64,000 bases of DNA, taken from the NCBI GenBank assembly GCA_024516035.1, contig CM044955.1, forward strand, positions 9,846,318-9,910,317, given 5' to 3'. Made by a program: the position numbers and the translations under genes. This document shows, piece by piece, positions 28,600 to 40,548 of the stretch; the first letter of the stretch is position 1, and every line of letters begins with the position of its first letter. The DNA comes from Bactericera cockerelli. Lineage: Eukaryota; Arthropoda; Insecta; Hemiptera; Triozidae. The notes beneath the pieces were generated by a model. The model had not been told where the DNA came from. It ran no database searches and worked only from the letters and a program-made list of their open reading frames with translations.

Positions 28600-29880
28600 G
28601 CCTTTGATTGAATCTATTGTAATCTATAGATATGGGGATATGAAAAGAATATTGACTGCCACTGTGGACAGGTGCAGACAAATGAACATCTCCTTGTCTG
28701 TAATCAATTGGATGAACCCTGTACCCAACAAGATCTAACCCTGGCCAATCTAAGATATGAAAGATATGTTGTTCCGGACATGAAAAGTAAAGTAAGTAAT
28801 GTAATAAGCATGAATGGTTTTATGATCATCACTATTGTGAGACAGCAAGCTTGTTTATCCCAAAAAATTTCAGTTCTTTTCTTTGCCACTACTATATCAT
28901 TGTGCTATTTGTGCTTGTATCACTATATGAAATTTGTGTCATCTGACCCTCATCTTTTCTCTGGTGTTAGCCCTGCAAGACAAAACAGCTCCTATGTACT
29001 TCTCTTATATTTCCTTTGATTGAATACTGGAGCTGCTATGTCAAACATCAAAGGGAATTTACTTCAAACATTTCAGAATGCTTGTGTTGTGTTTCACTCA
29101 TTTGATCATGTTTTAGCTAAATGAAAAAATCTTCAATGGTTACGAATTGATAAGAGATTAAAACATCTGAGATTGGGCTTACTGTGGAGAATTTTGAATG
29201 AGGCTTCACCTCCATATCTTCACTCATCATTTCATACACTCTTCATTCCACAGTCATAATACTCGCTTCACTTATCTCTCTATTCCACCTCACAATACAG
29301 TAGAACCTTCATTATCTGAGGATTAATGTCTACTAGGGGTATGCCCATATGCTGGATAGTCGAGGTCCTATATAAAAGTCTGGATAATTGAGAGGACCCT
29401 AAAAAACCAAATAATAAAGAAGAATTTTGATTTTGTGTAAAAGCAGATGTATTTTGATATATTTTATTATAACAAGAAATTTTGTCCCCTCCTAGTTTCT
29501 TATTAGTCTTCAATAGACTTCACACATCAACAGGTCATTGATAGGTTGTCCGGTAGATCTTGCTTGCAAAAACCACTTGAAAACTGCCTGATCCAAGGAA
29601 TCATAAGAAGAAGTCTTCATGCATGTATGCTTGGAGCTCTGATTATCAGTAGCAGCGTTGCTATGCACCTATTCAATAACAGCGTGTTTTTTTTTAATCT
29701 GGATAATCAAGTATCCGCATGGTTGAGGACGGGATGATCAAGGTTCTACTGTACTAACCATATGGGGAATAGTTTTACTGTTAATGCTATAAGATCATGG
29801 AATCAATTGCTTGATGAACTATGGAGAATCAAGTTTCTCATAGAAACATTTCTTGGAAAATATAAATTAATTTTAATCTT
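28600..29880 (+). pseudogene. Decayed LINE reverse-transcriptase C-terminus, split by a Tigger MITE
   Basis: At 28651-28790 a frame reads DCHCGQVQTNEHLLVC, the Cys/His tail common after LINE reverse transcriptases. From 29130 a second, LINE-like region reads LKWLRIDKRLKHLRLGLLWR, LFIPQSYNTRF, then after the MITE NHMGNSFTVNAIRSWNQLL. This matches the usual LINE C-terminal pattern (YNTR ... SF..AI..WN.L). Multiple frameshifts and stops are present. The two parts may be different elements. Confidence 0.55.
29298..29751. mobile_element. Tigger/pogo-like MITE nested in LINE remnant
   Basis: The left end CAGTAGAACCTTCATTATCT and right end (complement CAGTAGAACCTTGATCATCC) are flanked by TA at 29296-29297 and 29752-29753. 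It interrupts the LINE-like text between IPPHNT and NHMGNSF. No full transposase is present. Confidence 0.85.
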
Positions 29881-29936
29881 TTTTTTAACATGTTGTTTGT
29901 ATGTATTTTTATTTATTTAGCTTCTTTTTACTTTCC

Positions 29937-30560
29937 TTATCCTATAATAAGGAAAGTATTGTATTCGTCTAAAATTTGACCTACCCAGCTTTTCACATTT
30001 CTGGACGAATCATAGCCTCAGGATACCAAAAAAGTGGTTTTCAGCCATTGGTCCGTGCGTCTGTCTGTGTGTGTGTGAACAGGATATCTCAAGAACGGTA
30101 AGAGCTAGAGACTTGAAATTTGGTATGGTAATTAATTTTATACACCAGACGAACCATGAAACTTTTGGTTGAAATTGGCCGCATTCTGCGGCCGCAGGGC
30201 CGCAAATATTGGCCGCAAGCACCGCTTCTTTGAATTGGTTAAAGATACAAAAAAAGTTAGAGAACAACATTTTCTCAAATTAAAAAAATAATAGGGGTTC
30301 ACTCTGATCATTTTTTTGATATCTTTAACTTTTTGGAAACCGGCCCCAATTTACCGGTATTGTAGGGGGACCCGATTGGACTAACTTTTTTATTATTCAT
30401 CCTAGATGGGGGTTGTGACATATCAAATTAAATGATTTTGAAGTGCTGATCACGAATTTGGCATTGATTTTTAGTTATCTGTTACCGTTCAGTCACCAGT
30501 GGTGGAATTCGACTCCTTTTTGGGAGATAAGGAAAGTCGTGTGATGTTTACACCAGATTT
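29937..30560 (+). repeat. Repeat with ACTTTCCTTATC hairpin head
   Basis: It starts ACTTTCCTTATCCTATAATA, continues AGGAAAGTATTGTATTCG, and ends near GATAAGGAAAGTCGTGTGA. It resembles in layout the 'cttccgag...cggaagta' repeat H (34362, 44410, 45048, 46960, 47993). Other heads of this type occur near 35049. No coding content was found. Confidence 0.5.
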
Positions 30561-30701
30561 TTTATATTATTATTGAAATATCTAGATAGGGAACTCCAAG
30601 GGTAGGGTGGAAGAGATTGGCATAGGCAATAACCCCTCCCTTTAGTTAGGACACATGTTTATATATTTTTTTTTGTTCTTTTTCCTTTTTATTGTATATT
30701 A

Positions 30702-31674
30702 GAGTGGATCAAAAAATCATTTTATTTTATTTAATTAACGCTATACCTCGGAAAAGTTGTGGCTGTTCAAGGTAAGACTTGTGAGCTAAAAAAATTTTGG
30801 ACCGCGTCTTCCGGTCGCGCAAAGGCTTTCTTTCAAAATGGCGAAAATCCAAAAAAAAAAAAAAAAAATAAGAAATTTAAAAAAAAAAATGTAAAAAAAT
30901 TGATAGGTAATCAATTTTTTTGGTTTGCTATAGAATATACTAGTTATAAAAAGACTAGTATAAAGAGTTCAAAAAAACACCAATGAAAACACCTTTACCA
31001 GTCGCGCAAAGGCTTTGAAATTTGTGAATTTCACGAAAATTCACTATAATTTGCCCTTTTTCAAGGAATTGAAAAATATAGGTAATTTTTTTTTAATCTG
31101 ACTCCCCATAGAAATTATTACTTGCATGAAGGTCCGAAGAATCCGCAGAGACCAAAAAAAATATAATCGGACCAACCCTTCCGGTTGTGCAAAGGCCTTG
31201 AATAGTTATCCTCTAAATCTATGTACCTACTTACTTTATGTATATCATTCAGACCAGCTTAAAAATTGACACAGAACTCACGAAGAAAAGTTATAGGTAC
31301 GAGTATACGACGAATTCCATCCAGACCCTACCCGTATCTCAGTAGTCAAGACATCTACTGGTAATCCAGAGGTCGCGGGTTCGAAAGGTGACCGGTAAAG
31401 GCGGTTTCATTGGTGTTTTTTTTAAACTCTTTATACTAGTCTGGTCTTTTTATAACTAGTATATGCTATAGCAAACCAAAAAATCGATTATAATTTTTTT
31501 TACATTTTTTTAAATTTTCTTTTTTTTTGGATTTTCGTCATTTTGAAAGCCTTTGCGCGACCGGAAGACGTGGTCCAAAAAGTTTTTTTGCTCAAAAGTC
31601 TTATCTCGATAAGCCACTACTTTTCCAGGGTATAGCGTTAATTAAATAAAATAAAATGATTTATTGACCCACTC
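30702..31674. mobile_element. 973-bp palindromic mariner-like element, TA-flanked
   Basis: GAGTGGATCAAAAAATCATT at the left pairs with TGATTTATTGACCCACTC at the right. The arms extend inward a few hundred bases (TCTTCCGGTCGCGCAAAGGC pairs with GCCTTTGCGCGACCGGAAGA). TA flanks at 30700-30701 and 31675-31676. A tRNA-like B box lies inside near 31375. No transposase was found. Confidence 0.85.
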
Positions 31675-31681
31675 TATTATA

Positions 31682-32545
31682 CAGGGTGGGGCAAAAGTCT
31701 GGAAACCCCTGAATAACTTTCGAATGGCTTCTTCGGTAAAATTAAAATTTTGTAAGGTAAACTGGGCTAATAAGACCATCTTATAAAGTGGGGTCGATTT
31801 TTGTTACCGGCCCCCATGTCGGGGCCAGGGGGGCCAACTTCATTTTTTTAAATACGAACCCCTACCTTGCGATACATTTTTGAAAAGGTCTTTAAATAAG
31901 TAATACATTGGTGCAAATTTTATTTTTTTAACATTAACTGTTTGCAAATGGCGTCCAACTTTGTTTATTCAGTAAAGTCTGGAAACCCCTGAATATCTTT
32001 TGAAAGGGCTTCCTCAGTAAATTTAAAATTGTACACGGTAAGTCAGGGTAATAAGACCTCTCCAAAAATGTATCGCAAAGTGTGGTTTCATCTTTAAAAA
32101 AATGAAGTTGGCCTCCCTGGCCCCGACATGGGGGCCGGTTAGAAAAAATTGGTCTCATTCTAATAAAAGGTCTATTTACCAAGGATTACCGTACACAATT
32201 TTAAATTTTCTGAGAAAGCCCTTTTCGAAAGATATTCAGGGGTTTCCAGACTTTATTGCATACACAAAGTTGGACGCCATTTGCAAACAGTTAATATTAA
32301 AAAAATAAAATTTGCACCAATGTATTTCTTATTTAAAGACCTTTTCAAAAATGTATCGCAAAGTGGGGGTTCGTATTTAAAAAAATGAAGTTGGCCCCCC
32401 TGGCCCCGACATGGGGGCTGGTAACAAAAATCGACCCCACTTCAAAAGAAGGTATTATTAGCCCGGTTCACTGTACAAAATTTTAATTTTACCGAAGAAG
32501 CCATTCGAAAGTTATTCAGGGTTTCCAGACTTTTGCCCCACCCTG
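31682..32545. mobile_element. 864-bp palindromic mariner-like element, TA-flanked
   Basis: The ends CAGGGTGGGGCAAAAGTCTG and complement, with long complementary arms (AAGTTGGCCTCCCTGGCCCC region), are flanked by TA (31680-31681, 32546-32547). It begins 7 bp after the preceding palindrome. Arms of roughly 400 bp make the whole element a potential hairpin. Confidence 0.88.
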
Positions 32546-32699
32546 TATACATTATTTTTTTCCTTTCCATTATTGTTTCCATTATTTGATTCTTATAATA
32601 ATTATTTGTACTGTACATACCTAATTATGTCTATGTATATCCAATAAAGTGTTTTAATAATATTAATTATCTATCTTTTTGCTTTCAGAGACTTGCCGT

Positions 32700-32835
32700 G
32701 CAGATCTTTAAGTGACTCCCACTGCCTCTGGACATCTGGCTTTTCTGCTGCCTCAGGCCATCCGTCTCTTCTGTTGCCTCCGGCTATCTGGCTCTTCAGC
32801 TGCCTCCGGCTTTTCTCCTGCCTGCCTGTATTATT
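32700..32835 (+). repeat. Degenerate tandem repeat, period about 27-30 bp
   Basis: CTGCCTC(A/C)GGC followed by CATCTGGCTTTTC-like text recurs four to five times after a possible acceptor TTTGCTTTCAG at 32687. No continuing reading frame was seen. Confidence 0.5.
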
Positions 32836-33151
32836 ATTCATTTATTTATTTACACCCTGATTAAGATTGTCTAGGCAACCATGTTTCATGTCAACCCACT
32901 TCTAAACAATGTAAACTTAATTATTACAATAAAAGAAAAAAAAAAAAAAAAAAATGAAATTCTGATGTTCTCTATTTCCCAGACAAAACAAATAGCCACC
33001 ACTTATAGCTTGTAAAAATACAGCTGTTGCATTTTTGTATTCAACGTTTCATAGGTGGAGAAAATAACCTGGTTCCCAACTTCATTTGTCTGTCACTGTT
33101 AATTTCAATTTTACAGTTACCAGAGCAGCCGGAAAGATAAAATGGCCAAGC

Positions 33152-33347
33152 AGTGGTTCTTAACATTTTTAGCATCGCGGCACACTTAGCATGAAGATCA
33201 AAGATATTGGACTTAGCCGCAGACAAAATTTTGAAGATGTTTATAAAAAGAAAGAGATTTTGTATTGAACCCAACTAATAATGAGGGCTTTTTTTATCTT
33301 CAGAAATTTTATAGCACATCAGCATTATAGGATGGGAATCACTGTGC
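33152..33347. mobile_element. Old hAT-like MITE
   Basis: The left end CAGTGGTTCTTAACA and right end TGGGAATCACTG are imperfect complements, and 'GCGGCACACTTAGCA' is typical interior hAT-MITE text. The target duplication is not recognisable. Confidence 0.45.
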
Positions 33348-33357
33348 TTACTTTATT

Positions 33358-33530
33358 AAGTAGTCACTGTGGCCGAGTGGAGTAGGCTAGCAAGCAGGGT
33401 GACCTGGGTTCGATTCCCGGCAGCGCAGAAATTTTCTGCGTGGATGTCCGGGGTCCACTCATACCTCATGAGGAATAAGCGACCTCACTAGAGACGAGGT
33501 TCTGTTTTAACTTGGGTACTGGACGATTTG
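33358..33530 (+). repeat. SINE family C (sense)
   Basis: The head AGTCACTGTGGCCGAGTGGA, B box in GGGTTCGATTCCCGGC and body GGTCCACTCATACCTCATGA match family C. The tail is diverged. The region 33540-34080 holds nothing else I can assign. Confidence 0.8.
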
Positions 33531-34083
33531 GCTTTCGTTTGTCTGTCTGTTAAGCGATAGCACCCGACCGGATTCTTCAAAATTGTTATTAGTATGTATA
33601 CATGTTCATTGGGGTCTTAGAATTTTACCTATTGTTTTTAGGCCGGCTAGGAAGGAACACTCGACCGCAGCGCAGGCTCCTACCTAGTAGAGGCAGACCT
33701 CAACTCAACCAGGAAAAATCTATCCTGCTTGGTAGAATACCTCGATACTGGACAAGCTAAAGACGACTCTAGGCGGGAACCTCAATTATCCATCACTATA
33801 CCTCCTAACCTCCATTCGTCACACCAGAAAGCCTTAAGTCTGGACGGCAGTCCATAACTTCGGCTATGCCTTTGATGACTTTTTGAAATAGTGTGATCGG
33901 TTAAGGGGGAGGGGGGTCGACAAGAGTCAGATTTTGCCCATCTCACCCATCTGTTACCGTTTCGGCTGTAGAAACATTTTACGCCTGAACCTTCGACTCT
34001 CACCCGAAATACGGACAAATGTCACTCTAGTTGACATTACTTACTTGTAAATTAGGGACGGGTTCTAAAAAGCTCGAGATATA

Positions 34084-34993
34084 CAGAGTGTCCCACCAAA
34101 GTTGGACACCTCAAATTACCCGGCCCATGAAAGAGTTTTTGAAAAATAAAAAATTCAAGGGTACATGTTTCAATTATGCGGTTTCAGTCATGAATTTTTT
34201 TTTTATACAGGGTGGTTCGAAAGTCAAAAATTGAGGTGTCAACTTTCGATTTTTAAATGAATCGACCTGAATTTTATTTGATAATTCAACTTCTAAATGG
34301 TTTCTGAGTACTTTTTTGAACTAAAATATTACATACAGGGTAGGTTTTTTGACCATTTTACTTCCAAGAAATTTCTAATATTAGAAATCGGAGAAGTATT
34401 ATTGTGTTCGTTTTTGTAAAAAAAAAAAAAAAAAAAAAAAAATATTTTTTGCTCCGATTTTTGGACGTTTCATAACCTCCTGAGCAACTTTGGTTTTGTG
34501 TCCGTCTGTCGATCCGTCGGTCTGTTAAAAATATTCCTTGTAACGCGCAAATCTCAGAAACTACTGAACGGATTTTGATGAAATTTTGCACACATATAGG
34601 AGACGTTCTGTAGATGGTCCCATTTAAAACAAATTTGAAGAAAATCGGTTAAGCGGTTTGGAGATACAAGTGATTTAGTAGAAAATCTCAAAATTGGCAC
34701 GTGGTCGTGTATACAATGTGAAACAATCACGAGGAAGTATTGTGTCCATGATTGGCAGTGTTTTTTTTTTTTTTTTTTCTAAATCTCGAATAACGATTTC
34801 GTTTAATTTTTTCGATAACAAGAATAGAAAGTGTTTGTGTAATGAAAACACGCATTTTCAATTGTCAGCAAAAATTTGCATACAGGGTGTAAAATAATTT
34901 TACTTGGTTTTTTTTTTTAAACCGAGTTTATTTTACAAAAACTCTTTCAGGGTCCGAGTAATTTGAGGTGTCCAACTTTGGTGGGACACCCTG
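34084..34993. mobile_element. 910-bp mariner-like MITE, TA-flanked, with nested repeat H
   Basis: CAGAGTGTCCCACCAAAGTT (left) pairs with AACTTTGGTGGGACACCCTG (right). TA flanks at 34082-34083 and 34994-34995. The inside, 34362-34720, is repeat H (CTTCCAAGAAATTTCTAATA head, then CGTTTCATAACCTCCTGAGC and ACTGAACGGATTTTGATGAA). Confidence 0.82.
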
Positions 34994-35159
34994 TATATAC
35001 ATATATCTATTTATAAAATGCTTGAAGGTAACCTCTGTCATTTTTTTACTTTCCTTATCTTATAATAATAATTTAAATAAATGTGTATAATAAAAGAGCA
35101 GAATTATAGGACTTTTTCGTATCCGGTATAATCCTTATCTTATTTCTGCTTATAATTTC

Positions 35160-35335
35160 GCCTCTCTACGCTGCTCATATTAAAGCAGCTACTCATGTTT
35201 CCTCACGAGGTATGATTGGACCCCGGACATGCAAGTACAGACCCGAAAAAATCCAGCCCTGCTGGAGATCGAACCCAGGTCACCGTGCACGCTGCACGCA
35301 AGCCAAGAGCGGTAACCCACTGGACAACCGTGACT
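35160..35335 (-). repeat. SINE family C (antisense)
   Basis: CTCACGAGGTATGATTGGAC body and GGAGATCGAACCCAGGTCAC antisense B box, ending GTAACCCACTGGACAACCGT. Confidence 0.8.
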
Positions 35336-35679
35336 ACCCTTATCTTACAGAAAGGACAATTTTTGCATATTTGTAGACTTCTTTTAGGAAGAGGATGTAA
35401 AGAAAAGACCCAATAAAGGAAAGAAAAGACCCAATTTACCCGTCTTTCAAAAATTATTCCACGAAATCAATTCAAAACCAAAACCACTTTAATATGCTCT
35501 GAATTTCTAATGGGTTATTCAATCATTCTTTCTCCTTATCATTCTCTCTTTCGCTCACTTACTCTCTGTCAGGTCGTCTTTTTAATTTTCTCTCTCTCGC
35601 ACACACATAAAATTTAAAAACTCAAATTTTCTCTTTCTCAGGGTCCTGTAGCCCTAGCGTCAAGGGTACGTTGAATAAA

Positions 35680-35895
35680 CCAGTACTCGTTTTGTCTCTA
35701 AAGTTAAGCAACGTGCAGCGAGGTTAGGACATGGGTGAGTGACCATTCAATTTAGAAACCTCCTGATATTGGCTATTCCCGACCTCACTGAAGCTGGGTG
35801 AAGTTAATTTGCATTGCTGGTTTGTGAAATTCAAGCGAATGGAGGGTGAACCCCCGTGTGATATGACCATGCAGTTGAAAGCCATATTAAACTCA
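35680..35895 (+). repeat. 5S-rRNA-headed SINE family E (sense)
   Basis: TCTAAAGTTAAGCAACGTGC is the 5S core. The body TGGGTGAAGTTAATTTGCAT and tail ATATGACCATGCAGTTGAAA match the copy at 44010-44215. Confidence 0.75.
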
Positions 35896-35914
35896 AATTT
35901 AAAAAAAAGATCCT

Positions 35915-36300
35915 GAAATTAAGCAATGAAGTTAAAAAAAAGTCCAAGACTTGGATAAGTCACCATTCGAATTCAAATGCTCGTGTTGCTGACTATTCCC
36001 GCCCCACAGTAGTCACCGTGGCCGAGTGAGTTAGCGCGCTAGGCATTGCACGCACGGTGATCTGGGTTCAATCCCCAGCGGAGCAGGATTTTAGCTGCTT
36101 TAATGTTAGCAGCGACCAGTGGCAGGATTATAGGCAAAAATAAGATATTGGGTTATTAAAGATATGGAAAAGTCCTATAATTCTGCGCTACCCACTAAAA
36201 TTGTGATTTAATAACATAAAGAAACACATTATTATTATTCCCGCCCACTCAGACTGTGTGAGGTTTATTTGAATAGCTGTTTTGTGAATACCCCTTTATA
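35915..36300 (+). repeat. 5S-headed SINE split by a family C SINE
   Basis: The left half 35915-36001 (CTGAAATTAAGCAATG ... GACTATTCCCGCCCC) and right half 36237-36300 (TATTCCCGCCCACTCAGACT) are one family E SINE. Confidence 0.75.
36002..36236 (+). repeat. SINE family C (sense), full, nested with target duplication
   Basis: The head AGTCACCGTGGCCGAGTGAG, B box GGGTTCAATCCCCAGC, body and tail AAACACATTATTATT are all present. The target sequence TATTCCCGCCC occurs immediately on both sides, an 11-bp duplication of the host SINE. This is the best full-length family C copy. Confidence 0.85.
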
Positions 36301-36389
36301 AGTGCCGCACGCTACAGAAATGAATAATATTAATTTTATTTATTTTAACTGGGGTTTTAATATCTATAATTTCGGGGTTCCATATCTTT

Positions 36390-36525
36390 AAGGTCGTTGC
36401 TCACAGTAAAGAAGCTACTTATTTTGCCTTACGAGGTACGAGTGAAAAAAATCCTGTCCTGCGGTGATCGAACTCAAGTCACCGTGCGTGCAAGTCTAGT
36501 GCGTTACCCACTCGGCCACGGTGAC
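36390..36525 (-). repeat. SINE family C (antisense)
   Basis: GCGGTGATCGAACTCAAGTC and GTTACCCACTCGGCCACGGT are the antisense B and A boxes of family C. Confidence 0.8.
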
Positions 36526-36721
36526 AAATGTATCCATCTCGATTTTAAACCCTTAAAATTAGTTAAATAATTAATAAAATAAACATGTTCCAGGTCTTAT
36601 TAAGCTTTTGCGATATTTACTTTTAAAGGATTTTTTAAAAATATCGTGGGATATTTTACTAGAGATTTGGGAAAAATCCCGTATGTCTACTTCCCCTACA
36701 TCCATAGTCTATACAATGAAG

Positions 36722-36895
36722 TTTTTTTCGATTAATCGATTATGCTGTGCGTTCATTGTGCTGTACGAACTTATGCTGTGTAACCGTTTTGTTGGATGTG
36801 ATTGTGTTGTACGAACACGATTTTTAAAATATGAATTCGATTATCGATATTTTATGCTGAAAGACCATTATGCTGTGCGAACTTGTGTTGTGTGA
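36722..36895 (+). repeat. Repeated (A/G)TGCTGTGCGAAC-type motifs
   Basis: TTATGCTGTGCG, TTGTGCTGTACGAAC, TTGTGTTGTACGAACAC and TATGCTGTGCGAACTTG recur at roughly 20-bp intervals. The same motifs occur at 18345-18420 and 19195-19215, flanking the R2-like fragment. The nature is unknown. Confidence 0.55.
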
Positions 36896-37364
36896 CGCCG
36901 CACCTGTAAATGTTTATTAAAAAATCTCAGGAGTATCACACGACTTTATATTACAATGGTAAATGTTGGTTTTTTGGTCAGAATTGGAAGAAATTTATTA
37001 AAGAAATGAATGCTTATGCCACATGTGAAATATCGATTTACGACTGATTCAATATGATAAGGCAATGGACTATTAACCTGAAGGTCGGTGGGTTGAGGTC
37101 ATTAATATCTTCTGCCATTGATACTATAGGTACATCCACACTTCCACATGCATTAAAAATCTTGCAAGACAAGTTTCAGTAAGTGTAAATACCATAAATA
37201 TGATAGTTAATATCCATATTTGGATTTTTCTCCAATTTATTTTAGCTTTATGTAGACAGACAAACTGAAATTAAAAAAACGCTTGCATACGAGTCTGCAA
37301 CCATTGGGACATTTTCATCTTTACTATTCAAGGTCTAAAACTTAACTGACCAAATTTCGTATTA

Positions 37365-37560
37365 TGCGCATGACACATACTTTTTCTCTTCTCTCTTTTT
37401 ATAATTTAATATTTCGTTATTGTGCGCATGACACATACTTTTTTCTCTTCTCTCTTTTTATAATTTAATATTTCGTTACATAATTTCGTTACATAATTTC
37501 GTCACATAATTTCGTTACATAATTTCGTCACATAATTTCGTTACATAATTTTGGTTATGT
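37365..37560 (+). repeat. Nested short tandem repeats
   Basis: GCGCATGACACATACTTTTT blocks of about 60 bp occur twice (37367 and 37427), followed by about five copies of a 17-bp TAATTTCGTTACA unit. The region 37000-37365 is unassigned. Confidence 0.8.
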
Positions 37561-37794
37561 GCCAGAGCAAAGACATGAAAATGTCAATAATTAAATGATT
37601 ATTTTCGGCCTAAAAGTGCTTTTTTCAAGGATCGGATCAGCATGAATCAGCAGCATCCGCTGACAATTAGCCTGGCAACACTGTAAAGATAAGAAGAAAA
37701 AACAAAGAAAGGAATAAGAAAATATTTCAAAAAAGTCAGTTCGAAGATAGGTACTTGTAGTAATATTTCTGTATTTTCTGTTTTTAGGGGTTTT

Positions 37795-37985
37795 ATTTTA
37801 ATAATAAATTCACAAATTTAACGTTCCATTATCATCCTGAGACAGACGTGGGTTTCATCGTTCATCCGCTGAAAACTGCTACCCACAAGAACCTCACTCA
37901 TCCTGGATTGGGTAGGGAATAGCCAGCATGTAGAAGTCCCCACTTTGCTGGATGTTGCTATACTTAGATGAATACTACGAGAATG
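37795..37985 (-). repeat. 5S-headed SINE family E (antisense)
   Basis: The body CTACCCACAAGAACCTCACT is followed by CCAGCATGTAGAAGTCCC and a degenerate 5S core. The region 37985-38600 is AT-rich with nothing assigned. Confidence 0.55.
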
Positions 37986-38599
37986 GGTGTAATTAATGCA
38001 CCATTGATGGTGGTTCAGGTTTAGAGATATGTATAATACCTATTATACATTAAATATTATTCATATTATCTCTGATTACTTAATTACATTCTTTTTATGT
38101 GTAATTCATAAATAATAGATACGTGTTGAGTAAAACTTTAGTACCTTAGTGTCATATTTGTTCTAAATCCAAATTATTTTTCCATAGGAAGAAGTGAAGA
38201 AATATTCATGTGTATTTCTAGATCCTTCAAATACCAGACAAGATTCAAGAGCTACTGAAAATTCAAAAGCTTTATCAAAGTAGGTACAATAACCAAGAAC
38301 CTTAGTAGATCATGCACGTGTTAGGTATCATCAGTGACTGACAAACTGACACTATCATACACTACATGTTATGTTATGTACCTATGTAGCACATCAAAAG
38401 TGAGCTCTTCACACTAGTAACATCAAACTCTGCACCTTACATCTGGCAGGATTAATTCTAATGTAGTTTGTTGCATTTACTACTTCTCATTAATCAAGAG
38501 CATAGATATTTATCTACTATACAGTAGAGATAACCTTCCATTGACATCATTAGTTTGTGATTGAGTTGAAGGATGACTCACTTCTTTGTTCAATCCTTC

Positions 38600-38724
<125 letters not shown>

Positions 38725-39057
38725 GCTCCTGCCTATCCTGTTTATTTACTAGCCAGCTGAGTAATCATTTTTTCTGTAGGTATTCAGCAATAAGTATTCA
38801 CTATTCTCACTTGATACTCTCTTTCAGTTGACTGATTGAGCTACTGGTGATACTGTGTTGATTCTCTGTTCTCATAAACAAATCAATCTGTGCAGTTTTT
38901 TTAGTGAGTTAGTGGTGTAATTTAGTTTTGCTCATGCAAACTTAGAACCTGTCTTGGTGTATAGGTACCATGGAGTAAAACATTGTACATTTTTACTGAG
39001 AGTATTACTCTAGTGTCAGAAAAGACTTTATTTTTCCCAAACTAAATAGTTACCAGC

Positions 39058-39976
39058 ATGCTCAAGATGATGGATTTAAAAATCAGTCTGGTGCTACTTG
39101 TCAGTCTCCACTTGTCTATACAGTTTGGTTTTGAAGATGTAGAAACCATCGTGGAAATCACCCAGCACACGGTCTCTACTCTTGCAAAAGTCCCAGAAAT
39201 AGCTGATCTTGCTGACACAAGCAAGGGGGGTGGCGTTGGGATTCCTTTCTCCAAAGTAAATCGTCAATTGCTGCCTATGTTCAAGAAGTTTACTGAAGTG
39301 ACTCAGATTGTTCAAAAGATTGACCGGGACTTGAAGGCAAGCAACTTGCAGACAATGTCCACCCTGCAGAGGAACTTGCCGCTCCAGTACCGCTATCAAA
39401 TGAAGCTGGATTCTATTGAGGATACCATCACACTAATTGATCTCTACCACCAGAATTTCTTGTGTAAGTAGTAGGTATTTTTTCCCCTAAAATATGGTGT
39501 ACCTTCTTGATAATTTATGTACCAAATGAGCATCTTAACCTGTCATTCTCATTAATAACTAACTAGTTAGGTATTCATTAAAATCAAGGAGATATGTTAA
39601 AAATAATCTTGCTTAAAATATTTCTAACAACCACAAATCCACTCAGTGTACCTAGTGGTGTTATGGTGTTTTAAAGAGGTACCTATCTATTGCATTATTT
39701 CTTGCAGCTTACATAGACCTTGCCGAGCAAAACCTGAAAGATTCAAACCAGTTGGATGGCCAGGTTAACAAGTCCAATTCTTCTGTTCCTGAACGTAACC
39801 TCAAGTTTGAACAATACACACTGGAGAACTTTGCTGCCTCACTAACAGCTCATGTACCAACATCTGTACGAGGACTAATGGAGAGAATCCATGAGATGAT
39901 TGTGCCAAGCTCCAATGATCCAATCCGGAAATTCCTGCGAGAGGGCTTGTTCCAGACAATGCTGCAGACATTTGAC
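39058..39976 (+). CDS. Gene B1: secreted arthropod protein of unknown function (5' two exons seen)
   Basis: Exon 39058-39463 (donor TTGT|GTAAGT) joins exon 39708-39976 (acceptor CTTGCAG|CTTACA, donor GAC|GTAAGT), giving 225 residues. The N-terminus MLKMMDLKISLVLLVSLHLS is a signal peptide with a likely cut near residue 23-26. The mature part is helical, with no cysteines in its first portion. It aligns by eye with B2 (TLIDLYHQNFLSYIDLAE to TMLDQMVEAYYRRYLTQLG). I associate this family with arthropod proteins that carry an SPQQ..YNLY core; the domain may be DUF4803, a memory-based guess. The expected later exons are not found before 56 kb. The last donor is phase 0, compatible with B2 exon 2 at 58601. 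Function unknown. Confidence 0.75.
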
Positions 39977-40548
39977 GTAAGTGAACCACAAACTAATTGT
40001 CTTAGACTAATTTTGGTCTGGTGACCCTTTTTGGTCACCAAACCTTGGTAGCTTGATCATTATCTAAGTAAGTAAATGTAATGCATTATTATTTGGACTG
40101 TTGTCCATTCATAACTGAATTTTAACTCCGTATTGTTTATTTTAAATAAAAAATATTACATTCAACCTATGTCTAAATTAACTATTAATTAATTGATGCT
40201 TAAGTGTGATACAAATTATTTGTTTTATGCCCCTCTCACTTGCATGATGAGATTGGTAAATGCGTTAAATCTGTGATATTTATGTAATTTTTTCTTTGTT
40301 GTTTGTTGAATTTTAATTTAATGTGTAATGTTTTTGATATGTAATCTTGTTTAATTGTACATTGGGCTCGCCCATTAATAAAAAAAAAAATTATATACTG
40401 AAATCTTTGAAAATCTAGATCTTTGGAACATTTTCTGAAATTTGAATGAGTTTGTACATGCTCATAAACCTCAACATCTGTATTTTGCTCCCTATTATAA
40501 AGGCACCAAATAAAAAATGTCTTGTTTTTAAACAACATTTATCATATA

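Noticed and set aside
34358..34591. 77-codon minus frame in repeat H
   Set aside because: It crosses a poly-T run and a dispersed repeat; no conserved domain and no consistent frame in other copies.
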